This document shows, piece by piece, positions 8,713 through 19,245 of a DNA stretch of 64,000 nt (within the stretch, counting starts at the first letter, position 1; each line of letters begins with the position of its first letter). Below the pieces are notes generated by a model that saw only the letters and a list, made by a program, of their open reading frames with translations, did no database searches and was not told the origin of the DNA. The stretch comes from Clostridiales bacterium UBA7001. GTDB taxonomy: Bacteria > Bacillota > Clostridia > TANB77 > CAG-508. The stretch spans positions 29,205 through 93,204 of the forward strand of contig DJXP01000024.1 in the NCBI GenBank assembly GCA_002449785.1, given 5' to 3'. The translations under genes were made by a program, and so were the position numbers.

Positions 8713-11211
8713 ATGAAATTACAAAGTTTTTGCATAGTATTTGCTTTGATTATTATTCCTATTTTATTAGTACTTACATATTATATACAATTACAAGTAG
8801 ATACTGTTACTCTACAAACTGAATATGATACTAAATTATTAGATGCTACATATGATGCTATGTCTTCATTTGAAATTAATACAGCAAATGAAGACTTATC
8901 TTCTGTATCTGATGCATTGCGTACAATAATTGAAGCATCTAATAATGTTTTTTTTAATACCCTATCAACAAATTTAGGTATGTCTAATGCAAGTAAATCA
9001 TATGTAGAACCATATGTTCCATCCATTTTATATGCCTTATATGATGGGTATTATATTTATGCGCCTACAAAAGTTCCTGAGATTTTAACGAATGACAAAG
9101 GAGTTGCTTTAGCTGTAGGTGACTATCAAAATAGTAGTAATCCAGATGAAGAAAAGTATAAAGTTGTTTTTAAAGAAGATGGATATTATAAATTAATAAA
9201 AGATCTTCCTACTGATGATGTTCCTATGGTTTATAATGATGATATTGGAACTGATTATGGTCAAATTCTTTACACTGCAAAAGATGATAGTGGTAAAACC
9301 AAAATGGATGGTTCTGATATTTTATATACTCCGGATCCTGACAAAGCATTACTCAAAACTAAAAATGTTTTAAAAACATATATGCCTTATTCTGCTAGAT
9401 ATAAAGATAAAGAAAATGGAAAATATGATATAAATGTAACATATACTTTAGACAATTATATAACAATTGAAGGATGTTTATATCCTCCTACTGATAGAAC
9501 AATATATGTTACTAAATCTGGATATTTAATTAATACATCTAATGTCAAAATAAGGAGAAAGAAGGATGATGACACTGCGATTATAGATAATTATTCAGAA
9601 AGTGGTATACAAAAATATATTGAAGATGGTGGTGAAATCTATGTAGAAATAGACAGTTTGGAAATTGTACATATTTCTGGACTTAATAAAAAGGCTATTG
9701 ATGATGAATTAGTATTTTTAAAAAATCAAATTGAAGATGCACAGATCATAAAGAATCAAATTAAAGATGCACAACAAATTAATGATAAATATAGCGAAAT
9801 TGCCGAAAAAATTAATTTAAAATTTCATACAAGTGCTGAAAGTAATGGAGATTCAATAATAAGTGTATGTAATAGCCTAATTACTGATAGGCAATATAAA
9901 CTTAGTCAGATTTCATCTGCTGTATATTATTGTAAAGCATATTTATTTACTAATTGGGTAATTGATAATTTTGGAAGAGGTGGAGCTTATGTAGTTCACG
10001 AAAATAATATACAGGAGATTTCAGGTATTCCATTAGAATTTGAAAACAATGATGCAGCAAACAATAATAGTATAATTAGTACAAATGGTATTTTCGATTT
10101 TAGTAAGAGTGAGGATGTGTGTGTATTTGATTTAAAAGGCTCTAGTCAAACTCAAGATAGAAAAATTGGTGTTACTGAAATAGATGAAGATTCAGCTTTT
10201 TATACTCATAAGTTAAATGTTATTAGAAATTCTATGCAATATAATTTGAACTTAGCGATGACTGCATATTCAGAAAATGCAACAATTGATTATGCTATGC
10301 CAATTATTTCTGATAGTGAGTGGGAAGATATTTTATCGAATCCAACTATTGTCGCATTTATGCAAGGGTTTAATTGTGGTTTAAAAACTTATAATAATTA
10401 TGTTATAGTTTCAAGTACTAATAATGAGATTTCTGTTTCACCTAATAATATTTATTATGTAAAAAAAGATTTATTTAATGATGAGAATTCTGAATATCAT
10501 AAAATAAATTGTGAGCATATATTAGATCAATTAAATAGTAATCCTGATAATATAGGTAATATGACCGATTTTATTTCATTTACTTCTAAAGAAATAAAAT
10601 ATGACAAGATTTTTAATAAATCAAAAAGTAATAGTTATTATTGGTATGATCATAAAAATTTAGCATGTTATTATTGTATAAATGATGGTAATTATGATGG
10701 AATTGCTGGTGGAATTTTTAATAAAACTAATGGTTCAGACTATGATTATCCTTCTTTAGTTAGAGCTTATTATATGTCGCTTGCTAAAGAAAGAAATGAT
10801 TTATATAAGCCAAATGCTGTTACTAATAATATAGAAACAGAAGTTGTATATGATAATAATACTGATCATGCAGATGTAAATAGAAGTAGTTATAAAGCTC
10901 TTAAGGATATAGATTATATTGAAATTGTTTTCAAAGACATTAAAATTAATACTTTAGAAGTTGCAACAGTTCCTATATCAGTTGACGAAAATATTGGTAC
11001 ATTTAATACAAATAGTTTGAATGCAAATGATTCCAGAAATCAAACGAGAATTTTAAATATTAATAGTAATATTGGTTCAAATACAAAAGTTAATTGTGAA
11101 TATCTAAAAAAAGAAATTTCTATTAATGGAGTTGAAGTTAAAAATTTTAAAGATAATAATAATAATCCCATTAATCCAATAAAATATATAAAAGTATTTT
11201 ATAAAAAGTAG
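8713..11211 (+). CDS. Large Tad-locus surface protein with N-terminal anchor, 832 aa
   Basis: N-terminal helix (residues about 4-27, FALIIIPILLVLTYYI) followed by about 800 exported residues rich in N, D, Y and S. The segment after the anchor (LQTEYDTKLLDATYDAMSSF) looks like the start of TadE/TadG-type proteins, and the size fits a TadG-like or tip adhesin role. An internal duplicated heptad-like stretch (FLKNQIEDAQIIKNQIKDAQ) suggests a short coiled coil around residue 340. Cysteines are few (about 10). Last gene of the Tad-like run, closed by the terminator at 11238. No enzyme motif recognised. Confidence 0.5.
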   Translation: MKLQSFCIVFALIIIPILLVLTYYIQLQVDTVTLQTEYDTKLLDATYDAMSSFEINTANEDLSSVSDALRTIIEASNNVFFNTLSTNLGMSNASKSYVEPYVPSILYALYDGYYIYAPTKVPEILTNDKGVALAVGDYQNSSNPDEEKYKVVFKEDGYYKLIKDLPTDDVPMVYNDDIGTDYGQILYTAKDDSGKTKMDGSDILYTPDPDKALLKTKNVLKTYMPYSARYKDKENGKYDINVTYTLDNYITIEGCLYPPTDRTIYVTKSGYLINTSNVKIRRKKDDDTAIIDNYSESGIQKYIEDGGEIYVEIDSLEIVHISGLNKKAIDDELVFLKNQIEDAQIIKNQIKDAQQINDKYSEIAEKINLKFHTSAESNGDSIISVCNSLITDRQYKLSQISSAVYYCKAYLFTNWVIDNFGRGGAYVVHENNIQEISGIPLEFENNDAANNNSIISTNGIFDFSKSEDVCVFDLKGSSQTQDRKIGVTEIDEDSAFYTHKLNVIRNSMQYNLNLAMTAYSENATIDYAMPIISDSEWEDILSNPTIVAFMQGFNCGLKTYNNYVIVSSTNNEISVSPNNIYYVKKDLFNDENSEYHKINCEHILDQLNSNPDNIGNMTDFISFTSKEIKYDKIFNKSKSNSYYWYDHKNLACYYCINDGNYDGIAGGIFNKTNGSDYDYPSLVRAYYMSLAKERNDLYKPNAVTNNIETEVVYDNNTDHADVNRSSYKALKDIDYIEIVFKDIKINTLEVATVPISVDENIGTFNTNSLNANDSRNQTRILNINSNIGSNTKVNCEYLKKEISINGVEVKNFKDNNNNPINPIKYIKVFYKK

Positions 11212-11237
11212 TTATAATTTATATAAAATTAATTAAT

Positions 11238-11265
11238 ATTGGGCTGATAAAGCCCAATAATTTTT
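11238..11265 (+). terminator. Rho-independent terminator after the Tad-like locus
   Basis: Perfect 8-base stem ATTGGGCT/AGCCCAAT with a 5-base loop, followed by AATTTTT. Confidence 0.75.
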
Positions 11266-11331
11266 ATAATTTTGAAATATATGAATATAATTGTTATTAT
11301 TTAGATTGAAAAATTATGATCGGAGAAATAA

Positions 11332-12345
11332 ATGAGAAGAGAGACCATAATACTGGGAATAATAATATTTTTTGTGTCGATAATTGTTTATTTTATTAAG
11401 AATAATGAAAGCATTATAAAAAAAATTAAAAAGTTTAAATATGCAAACTATAGTGTCATTATTGTATCTATAGGGGTGATTATATGTATTTTGTTTTCTA
11501 TAGATGAAATAAGACATAATATTAACTTATATCTTTTTAGCAAAGAAAATTCTAATTTATATGATAAGTGCGATAAATTAATTAGCGATGAAAAAGAATA
11601 TTATGATTTTGTAATAGATGTCGAATATGGTAAAAATTTTAGTTACAGTCAGCCATTTATTCCAGAAGGTTTTAATTATGTTGAAGGTAAATGGGATTCA
11701 GGATTTATAATAGAAGATGAAAAAGGAAATCAATTTGTTTGGGTTCCTTGTGGTAGTGATGAAGAATTATCTGTACCTAAATTACAAAAAAGATATTTTT
11801 CTAATAATCCTTTAATAAGTATAGATCAATGTTATGATTTAAAATATAAAGATTTTTTAAATAGTGCTTTGTTAAATGGTGGGTTTTATATATCTAGGTA
11901 TGAAATTGGTAAAGAGAATAATTATCCAGTTTCAAAACAAGGAGCAATAGTATGGACTGATATTACCCAAGAAGAAGCTATTAAACTTTCTGAACAAATG
12001 TATAATAATGAAATTGTAAATAGTTCTTTAATAAATGGATATGCGTATGATACAGTCATTCAATGGATTAAAGATTCTAATATTACAATAATTCAGAATG
12101 ATATTGAAATTAATGATAATTATTATGCAGGGCGAAAAGATTATAATCATATTTATGATTTGTTTGATAATATTTTAGAATTAACATTGGAAAAGAATTA
12201 TGATACTGTTATTACAAGAGGAATGTATAATCCAGATGTGTTTGAAAAGTATGAAGATTTAATCAACCGCTTTGAACTTAGATTTTCAATATTAGAAAAC
12301 TCAAAATATAATTATGTTGGTTTTAGAACAGTGTTATATAAATAG
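11332..12345 (+). CDS. Membrane-anchored FGE/sulfatase-modifying-factor-like protein, 337 aa
   Basis: Two membrane segments (about residues 6-23 and 37-56) precede an exported domain. From residue 98 the sequence PEGFNYVEGKWDSGFIIED, GNQFVWVPCGS and GGFYISRYEIGKE shows the W-V-P and GGF-I-RYE signatures of C-type-lectin/FGE-like domains found in Clostridia surface and phage proteins; the C-terminal NYVGFRTVLYK matches the usual GFR end of that fold. Catalytic cysteines of true formylglycine-generating enzymes are not evident, so a binding or structural role is more likely. GGAG precedes the ATG. It starts an envelope cluster. Confidence 0.5.
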   Translation: MRRETIILGIIIFFVSIIVYFIKNNESIIKKIKKFKYANYSVIIVSIGVIICILFSIDEIRHNINLYLFSKENSNLYDKCDKLISDEKEYYDFVIDVEYGKNFSYSQPFIPEGFNYVEGKWDSGFIIEDEKGNQFVWVPCGSDEELSVPKLQKRYFSNNPLISIDQCYDLKYKDFLNSALLNGGFYISRYEIGKENNYPVSKQGAIVWTDITQEEAIKLSEQMYNNEIVNSSLINGYAYDTVIQWIKDSNITIIQNDIEINDNYYAGRKDYNHIYDLFDNILELTLEKNYDTVITRGMYNPDVFEKYEDLINRFELRFSILENSKYNYVGFRTVLYK

Positions 12346-12361
12346 ATTAAGGGGTTTATAA

Positions 12362-13816
12362 ATGAGTAAAAAAATAGTTTTTTTTATGCTAATAATAATA
12401 TTTTGTGTTGGAATTGCACCTAAAACATTTCAAAATGATACTTTTTTTACTATAGCTTGTGGTGAACAGATTTTAAATGAAGGTTTGCAGAAAATTGATA
12501 AATTAACATGGCATAAAGATTTAGAATTTACAAATGATAGGTATTTATTTGATATTATAATAACATTAATTTATAATAAATTAGGATTTTTTGGGATATA
12601 TTTATTTGTAATTATAATGACAGTTATAATAGGATTATCATTGTTTTATATATATAATAAGATGAATAATAATATGATATTGTCATTTTTATTTACTATT
12701 TCAACTTTATATTTAGGAAGGCAGATTTTGGCTGCAAGAGCACAGATTATATCAATATGGTTATTTATAATTGAAAATTATTTTATTATAAAATTATTAA
12801 ATTCAAACAAAAATATATATAGTGTTTTATTAATATTTGTTGCAATTTTATTATCTAATGTTCATGCATCTATTTTTTTAATTTATTTTATTTATTATTT
12901 GCCATATTTTGCTGAATTTTTATTGTCTAGATTTATAAAAGATGAAGGAACAGATAGAAAAATAATTATAAATTCAAGAAAAAACATTTTAAAATTATTT
13001 ATAACTTTTATTATTACAATATTTGCGGGATTTTGTTCTCCCCTGGGATTAGCACCATATACATCTATGTTAAAGGCAGTAAATGGTATTTCATTAAACA
13101 TGATTTCAGAATTACAACCGATGACATTGGTAGATAGTTTGAATTTTATGACTTTTATCATTATTACTTTAGCAATAATTGCTTTTACAAAAATAAAGAT
13201 AAATTTATCAGATGCTTTTATGTTAGTTGGAATGGCTTTAATGGCGATAAATATGAATAGAACTGTTTTTTATTTTATCTTTGTTGGTTCTATTTTTATA
13301 ATTAAAATGGTAAATGATTTTTTAGAAGAATACAACATTTATGAATACAACATGTCAAAAAAAATAACAAAAATAACAAGTTTGGTGTTTATTGTATTAA
13401 TTGTTTCTTATAGTTCTATTAATATTTCAAGTAAACTACTAGATGATTATGTTGATACTTTATCATATCCAGTATATGCGTGTGATTATATTAATAGATT
13501 TATAGATAAGGATAATATGCGAATATATAATACATTTAATTATGGAAGCTATATAGAATACAAAGGTATAAAAGCTTTTATTGATTCAAGATCGGGAATG
13601 TTTTCTGAAGAATTTAACGATACCACAGTATTAGAAGATTTTAATAATATTAATGGTGGAGTAAAACATTATAGAGATGTTTTTAACAAATATGATATTA
13701 ATTATGTTTTGATTAATAATGGTAATCTAATAAGTGTATATATAGCAGATGATGAGGAGTGGAATATGATATATAATGATGATGGTTTTTCACTATATGA
13801 AAAAAAAAATAATTAA
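12362..13816 (+). CDS. GT-C-like polytopic membrane protein, 484 aa
   Basis: About ten membrane segments. The first loop reads NDTFFTIACGEQIL, then LTWHKDLEFTNDRYLFDIII, the pattern (Asp after helix 1, then W, then RYLF) seen in lipid-linked-sugar GT-C glycosyltransferases and related uncharacterised integral membrane proteins. A soluble C-terminal domain follows (from about residue 375: YACDYINRFID, FIDSRSGMF, YDINYVLINN). Next to a GT2-GtrA glycosyltransferase, it probably modifies or assembles a cell-envelope glycan or glycosylates surface proteins such as the adjacent pilins. Start ATG 12362 follows AAGGGG. Substrate unknown. Confidence 0.55.
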   Translation: MSKKIVFFMLIIIFCVGIAPKTFQNDTFFTIACGEQILNEGLQKIDKLTWHKDLEFTNDRYLFDIIITLIYNKLGFFGIYLFVIIMTVIIGLSLFYIYNKMNNNMILSFLFTISTLYLGRQILAARAQIISIWLFIIENYFIIKLLNSNKNIYSVLLIFVAILLSNVHASIFLIYFIYYLPYFAEFLLSRFIKDEGTDRKIIINSRKNILKLFITFIITIFAGFCSPLGLAPYTSMLKAVNGISLNMISELQPMTLVDSLNFMTFIIITLAIIAFTKIKINLSDAFMLVGMALMAINMNRTVFYFIFVGSIFIIKMVNDFLEEYNIYEYNMSKKITKITSLVFIVLIVSYSSINISSKLLDDYVDTLSYPVYACDYINRFIDKDNMRIYNTFNYGSYIEYKGIKAFIDSRSGMFSEEFNDTTVLEDFNNINGGVKHYRDVFNKYDINYVLINNGNLISVYIADDEEWNMIYNDDGFSLYEKKNN

Positions 13817-13845
13817 TTTTTTATAACAGATGTAGGAGAATTAAA

Positions 13846-14941
13846 ATGAATAACCATGAAATTGCTATATTAATTCCAGCATATAATCCAAGTGAAAGCT
13901 TAATTAATTTAACGAATCTTTTAATTGAAGAAAAATATATAATAGTTGTAGTAAATGACGGAAGTAATGAGGAAAGTAATAAAATTTTTAAAAAATTAAA
14001 TAAAGATATTATCATTATTAATCATCTTAAAAACATGGGGAAAGGAACTGCTCTAAAAACAGGTTTCAATTATATAAAAGATAATATTGAATGTATTGGA
14101 GTTATAACAGCTGATGCTGATGGACAGCATTTATTTGAAGATATAAAAAATGTGTCAGAATATTTAGCCAAAAATGATGGCTCTATTATATTGGGAAGCA
14201 GAACTAATATGAAGAGTGCACCATTTCGAAGTAAGTTTCGGAAACTTCTTGACCAGAAAAATATTTAAATTAGCAACTGGACATGAAATTTTTGATACTC
14301 AGACAGGCTTAAGAGGAATACCAAATAAGTACTTAAAAGATATTGTGAATATAAAAGGTGATAGATATGAATATGAAATAAATATGTTAATTTCTTTTGC
14401 TATTAAAAAGATTAATATTGTTGAAGTAGATATATCAACTGTATATATTGATGATAATAAAACATCAAATTTCAACGCAATAACCGATTCATATCGAATA
14501 TATAAATGTATTATTTTTAATACAAATTTAGGTACGATTATTCTTTTTTCTCTTTCTGCATTTACATCTTTTTTAATAGACTATTTTGTTTTAATAAATA
14601 TGGTATATCTTTTTTGGGGACACTATAATTATGATATAGCAATACTTTATAGTGCTATTATAGCTAGAGGTATAAGCTCAATTTTTAATTTTTTGACTAA
14701 TTATTTTATTGTATTTAAAAGTAAAGAAAAAATATGTATTTCTGCTTTTAAATATTATGTTTTGGCTTTATTTGTATTATGTATAAATTATGTTTTACTA
14801 GATATACTTGTTGTAAAATTTAATTTGAATTTAAAAATATCAAAAATTGTTGTTGAGGTAGTTTTATTTTTATTAAATTACATAATTGAAAAAGTGATAT
14901 TTAAAAAAGATTTAACTTCATCTGTTTATGGTAAAAAATAA
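13846..14941 (+). CDS. GT2 glycosyltransferase fused to GtrA-like membrane domain, needs +1 frameshift at CGG 14239-14241
   Basis: The first 131 codons (13846-14238) and the last 233 (14240-14938) join into 364 residues if C14239 is skipped. N-terminal GT-A fold: ILIPAYNPSESL, VVVNDGSNEESN, GKGTALKTGF, the DxD-like ADADGQH and ILGSR. The join gives FRSKF-GNFLTRKIFKLATG, the helix before the conserved FDTQTGLRGIP block, so both halves belong to one enzyme. Residues about 225-355 contain four membrane helices of GtrA/DPMS-like type. This architecture resembles polyprenyl-phosphate sugar synthases that supply GT-C enzymes, and the neighbour 12362 is GT-C-like. Without the shift, translation stops at TAA 14266-14268. 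AGGAG precedes ATG 13846. Confidence 0.85.
14239..14241 (+). other. CGG +1 recoding site 2 (GT2-GtrA gene)
   Basis: In-frame CGG, context AAG-TTT-CGG-AAA. Skipping C14239 gives TTT-GGA-AAC-TTC (F-G-N-F). Here, uniquely among the five, the preceding TTT could re-pair at +1 as TTC. Zero-frame stop TAA at 14266. Confidence 0.82.
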
Positions 14942-14978
14942 TTATTATTATTTTTATTAATTGGAAGGAAAACTAAAT

Positions 14979-16430
14979 ATGAGTGAAAAGAAAAATAAAA
15001 ATATTTTATTAATTATATGTATATATTTTTTTATATGTGTACGATATTTTTTTTTAGCACCTACACGAATGATAGCTTCTAAACTGTTCTTAATAACGAT
15101 TGTAACATATTTATCAATATTTATTACGATATCATTTTATCATTTTAAACTAACTATTGAAAAAAAATTTTTTATTTTAGGTCTTATTTTTGGCTTACTT
15201 TTAGTGTTTTTAATTCCATTGTTACATGGAATAGATGAAACAGTTCATTTTTATAAAGTATATTCTTTCTTTAATAATACTAATAGTAATGCAACTTATG
15301 ATAATATTCCTAAAACTATAATTGATGTTTCTCATTATAATTATTATAACAATTATTTTTTAAAAAGCATAGATAATAATGATACAGTTGTATCTGAAGA
15401 ATTCATTGGTGCTAAATTATATTCACCAATTTCATATTTGTTTTATTTAATTCCTATGTTTATTTTTCAAAAACTAATAAATGCTAATATTTTTTGTATT
15501 ATTATTACTGGGAGACTTTTTGGCTTTTTGTTATGGTTAATTATATCTACATATATTATAAAAATTATCCCTAAAAGAAAAGAATTTTTTGCTTTTTTAT
15601 TTTTAGTTCCAATTTCACTTACACTTGTTACAACATTTACAGGGGATTTACTTACAAATTTATCTGTTTTTTTATTTATATCAATTTGGTATAATATTTA
15701 TGAATCAGATAGAAAAATTACAAAAAAAGAAATTATATTAATTACAATTTTAGGAATAATTTCTGTGTTTTGTAAAGTTGTATATGCATTACTATTTTTT
15801 ATAATTCTTTTGTTACCTGATGAAAAATTTACTTCAAAAAAATCTAAAATTTTTATTAGTTTAACTATTTTTGGAGTATTAGTTATATCAGCATTTATAA
15901 ATTTAAATATAGTAGGAAAAGATATGATAGAAGCATATCCTAGTATTGCTTTACAGAAAAATTTTATATTATCTCATCCTTTTCAGTATTTATTTATTTT
16001 TAATAAAACACTATTTATTAATTTTCCTTTATATTGTTTTCAATTTATTACTGGATATGATACCATGTGTCAAAATTCAATAAATATCAATAGCTATATA
16101 TCAGTGCTATATATAGTAATTATAGGATTAAGTTTGTTTTTTGATGAGTCTATAATATATTTAAATCGAAAATCAAAACTATTATTGTTTGTTTGCATTT
16201 TTGCAATTGTATTTATTTTATTTACATCATTATATATTCAATGGACTGGTACAAATTACGGAATTGGTATTGATTTTATATATGGAATACAAGGTAGATA
16301 CTTTATACCATTAGCTTCATTATTAATATTTGTAAATTGTAATAAAAAAATAAATGTCAATAAAAACTATTTATGGACACTAGTTATATTAATAAATTAT
16401 ATAGTTACTTTAAAAATTATTTGCTTATAA
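14979..16430 (+). CDS. DUF2142-like polytopic membrane protein, 483 aa
   Basis: About twelve membrane segments. The loop after the third helix reads HGIDETVHFYKVYSF, matching the PPDE-xx-HF signature of DUF2142 (GT-C-related predicted membrane glycosyltransferases). FTGDLLTNLSVF and GIQGRYFIPLASLL also fit that family, where the GRY/F-P segment near the C terminus is conserved. ATG 14979 is preferred over the in-frame TTG at 14961 because GGAAGGA overlaps that TTG and lies 9 bases before the ATG. Likely acts with the two preceding glycosyltransferases. Confidence 0.7.
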   Translation: MSEKKNKNILLIICIYFFICVRYFFLAPTRMIASKLFLITIVTYLSIFITISFYHFKLTIEKKFFILGLIFGLLLVFLIPLLHGIDETVHFYKVYSFFNNTNSNATYDNIPKTIIDVSHYNYYNNYFLKSIDNNDTVVSEEFIGAKLYSPISYLFYLIPMFIFQKLINANIFCIIITGRLFGFLLWLIISTYIIKIIPKRKEFFAFLFLVPISLTLVTTFTGDLLTNLSVFLFISIWYNIYESDRKITKKEIILITILGIISVFCKVVYALLFFIILLLPDEKFTSKKSKIFISLTIFGVLVISAFINLNIVGKDMIEAYPSIALQKNFILSHPFQYLFIFNKTLFINFPLYCFQFITGYDTMCQNSININSYISVLYIVIIGLSLFFDESIIYLNRKSKLLLFVCIFAIVFILFTSLYIQWTGTNYGIGIDFIYGIQGRYFIPLASLLIFVNCNKKINVNKNYLWTLVILINYIVTLKIICL

Positions 16431-16473
16431 CTTTTCCCTTAATAAAAATTAAAATAATGGTTATCATATTTTT

Positions 16474-17667
16474 ATGAAAAAAACAAAAAAATTGATAGCC
16501 ATTATTTTTTTATTAATTTTATATATTTATATATCATATATTAGTTTAATTCCTGAAAACATAATTCTATTAGAAGGTGAAAGACTAAATTTTAAAAATA
16601 TATTTGGAATAGAGAAAGTTGAAACAATAAAAACTGTAAATGATAGTTCAAATATAAGTAATATAGAATTTAAATTATTTGGAAAAATACCTTTAAAAAA
16701 TGTTAATATAACTACAATTGATGAAATTGAAGTTGTACCTGTTGGAAAAATTATTGGTTTAAAACTATATACACATGGTGTGCTTGTTGTTGGTTTATCT
16801 GAAATAGAAGACGAAAATAATAATATTATAAATTCGTATAAGAACTCAGACATAAAAGAGGGAGATACAATTTTAAAAGTTAACAATGAGAATATTCAAG
16901 ATATAGAAAATTTAAAGGAAGTAATTAATAAATCTAATGGGAAAAATATTGAATTAACACTACTTAGAAATGGAAGTATAGTAACAACGAGTATTATGCC
17001 GGTAAAAACTGGATTTGGAAGCTATAAATTAGGGTTTTGGGTAAAAGATGCAGCAACAGGTGTTGGAACAATGACTTTTTATGAACCTATTTCAAAATCT
17101 TTTGCAGCATTGGGCCATGGAATAACAGATAGTGATACTGAAAACTTAATTCATATTGAAACAGGTGAACTAGTAACTTCAAGAGTTATTTCAATACAAA
17201 AAGGTGAAACTGAAAATCCTGGAGAAATAAGAGGAACAATATTAAATCAGCAAACAATAGGAACTGTTGAAAATAATAGTGCTTTTGGAATATATGGAAA
17301 GCTAAATAATTTAACAAGTTTAAATTTAGATGTTTCTAAAAAAATGAAAGTTGCATTAAGAGATGATATAAAAGTTGGAGATGCTAAAATACTATGTACA
17401 ATAGATAATAGTAATGTAGCTAAAGAATATTCTATACAAATTGAAAAAATATATAAAGATAATGATTATAATAATAAAAGTATGTTAATAAGAGTAACAG
17501 ATAAAGAATTACTTGAAAAAGCGGGTGGAATAGTTAGAGGATTATCCGGAGCACCAATTATTCAAAATAATAAATTCGTTGGGGCGGTTACAAATGTGCT
17601 TGTTTCAAATCCTCAAGTAGGATATGGTATCTTTGCAGATTTAATGATAAAAGAAATGAGAAAATAA
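16474..17667 (+). CDS. spoIVB: SpoIVB serine peptidase (S55 family)
   Basis: Sporulation signalling protease; in Bacillus subtilis it is secreted from the forespore and triggers pro-sigma-K processing. Features: N-terminal anchor (residues about 6-25), a PDZ domain (about 100-180, GDTILKVNNENIQDIENL), the S55 catalytic region with FAALGHGITDSDT (catalytic His) and GLSGAPIIQNNKFVGAV (catalytic Ser in L-S-G-A). Length 397 is close to the 426 of B. subtilis. The ribosome site is weak (no clear GGAGG before ATG 16474). Convergent with murC, only 6 bases between stops. No recN or spo0A is adjacent, unlike B. subtilis. Confidence 0.93.
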   Translation: MKKTKKLIAIIFLLILYIYISYISLIPENIILLEGERLNFKNIFGIEKVETIKTVNDSSNISNIEFKLFGKIPLKNVNITTIDEIEVVPVGKIIGLKLYTHGVLVVGLSEIEDENNNIINSYKNSDIKEGDTILKVNNENIQDIENLKEVINKSNGKNIELTLLRNGSIVTTSIMPVKTGFGSYKLGFWVKDAATGVGTMTFYEPISKSFAALGHGITDSDTENLIHIETGELVTSRVISIQKGETENPGEIRGTILNQQTIGTVENNSAFGIYGKLNNLTSLNLDVSKKMKVALRDDIKVGDAKILCTIDNSNVAKEYSIQIEKIYKDNDYNNKSMLIRVTDKELLEKAGGIVRGLSGAPIIQNNKFVGAVTNVLVSNPQVGYGIFADLMIKEMRK

Positions 17668-17673
17668 ACATTA

Positions 17674-19062
17674 TTATTTAAGCATCATTGGTCCAATATT
17701 AGTTACAGTTCCTGCACCTAGTGTAATAATAATATCATTATCATTTATATTTTCTTTAACATAGTTTATAGCTTTTTCAAAATCAGGTATATATAAAGCA
17801 TTTTTCCCAAGTTCGTTCATTTTTGTAGCTAAATCAGCTGATGATATTTCTAATGTGTTTTTCTCACGAGCAGCATATATGTCTAGTAAGACAACATTAT
17901 CGAAATTTGAAAGTGCATCTGCAAAGTCATTTAATAAAAGTTTTGTTCTACTATAAGTATGTGGCTGAAAAATAACCCAAGACTCATTATATTTTTTATT
18001 TTTAATAGAATTAGCAGTAGCTTTTATTTCAGTTGGATGATGTGCATAATCATCAAATATAGGTACATTTTTTTCTTTTAAAGTACCTTTGTATTCTAAA
18101 CGCCTTTCAGCACCTGTAAAACTGTTTAATGATGTTTTTAATATTTCTGTAGAAATACCATAATAATCTGACGTACTAATACAAGCAAGTGCATTTAAAA
18201 TATTATGTTTTCCAGCAACTGAAAGTTCAAATGATTCATAAAAATTATTATTTTTATAAACGTCAAAGCTTGCAAAACCATTATCATTAAATTTAATATT
18301 TTTAGCAAAAAAATCAGCATTATTGTTTTCAATTCCATAAGTAAGTACTTTACATTTTGCTATATTTTTTAAGGCATAACAGTTTTTATCATCAGCATTT
18401 GTTACAAGTAAACCATTTGGTTCGACTTTTAATGCAAATTCTGTAAAAGCTTTTACAATATTGTCAAAAGTTTTATAGTAATCTAGATGATCATTATCTA
18501 TGTTTAAAATAATTGCAGTATTAGGATTGAATTTTAAGAAATTACCTTTATATTCACAAGATTCTAAAATAAAATATTCACTATTACCAATTCTGTAATT
18601 TCCACCAATTGAATCTAAAATTGCACCAACTTCGATAGTAGGGTCAAGATTAGCATTAATAAAACAAATTGAAAGCATAGATGTTGTTGTTGTTTTTCCA
18701 TGTGTGCCAGAAATACATATTGCTTCTTTATATAGTTTTGTTAGATATCCTACAAATGAGCCTCTGTCAATTAAAGGAATATTTCTTTCTTTTGCTATAA
18801 CCATTTCAGGGTCTGTTTCACTTATTGCAGCTGAATATATTATTAAATCAGCCTTTTTTGAATTTTCTAAATCATGACCTATAACAGTTTTAATGCCATG
18901 TTTATTAAGATTATCTGTAATAACAGATTTAGAAATGTCAGAACCAGTTACTAAAAAATTCCAATTATTTAATGTTTCGGCTATTGCACTCATGCTAACA
19001 CCACCAATACCGATAAGATGTATATGTTTATATTTTGATAAATCATCTATTTTAAAATTCAT
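17674..19062 (-). CDS. murC: UDP-N-acetylmuramate--L-alanine ligase MurC
   Basis: Cytoplasmic ATP-dependent ligase adding L-Ala to UDP-MurNAc in peptidoglycan synthesis. Motifs: nucleotide-sugar binding HLIGIGGVSMSAIA, P-loop GTHGKTTTTSM, central NIDNDHLDYY, DYAHHPTEI, and C-terminal ITLGAGTV. I place the start at ATG 19062 (462 residues), not at the ATG 12 bases upstream, because AAGAGGA touches that upstream ATG but lies about 10 bases from 19062. Divergent from spoVG, with which it shares a 263-base AT-rich intergenic region. The only minus-strand gene in the window. Confidence 0.95.
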   Translation of the reverse strand: MNFKIDDLSKYKHIHLIGIGGVSMSAIAETLNNWNFLVTGSDISKSVITDNLNKHGIKTVIGHDLENSKKADLIIYSAAISETDPEMVIAKERNIPLIDRGSFVGYLTKLYKEAICISGTHGKTTTTSMLSICFINANLDPTIEVGAILDSIGGNYRIGNSEYFILESCEYKGNFLKFNPNTAIILNIDNDHLDYYKTFDNIVKAFTEFALKVEPNGLLVTNADDKNCYALKNIAKCKVLTYGIENNNADFFAKNIKFNDNGFASFDVYKNNNFYESFELSVAGKHNILNALACISTSDYYGISTEILKTSLNSFTGAERRLEYKGTLKEKNVPIFDDYAHHPTEIKATANSIKNKKYNESWVIFQPHTYSRTKLLLNDFADALSNFDNVVLLDIYAAREKNTLEISSADLATKMNELGKNALYIPDFEKAINYVKENINDNDIIITLGAGTVTNIGPMMLK

Positions 19063-19245
19063 AAAAAAAATCATCCTCTTTCTTGAAAAAAAATTTTATA
19101 ATTATAATAATAGAATTATACTATTTTAATATTATTTTTTCAAGTAATATATATCAATTATTCGAAGACAATTAATAGCAATATAATATATAAATTATAA
19201 AAAAATTTATAAATTTTAAATATTAATAAAAAAATATAAAAAAAA

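Noticed and set aside
13821..14015. Minus-strand and overlapping ORFs inside long genes (including long ones under the hydrolases)
   Set aside because: No ribosome sites; leucine/histidine/phenylalanine-rich translations typical of antisense to acidic AT-rich genes.
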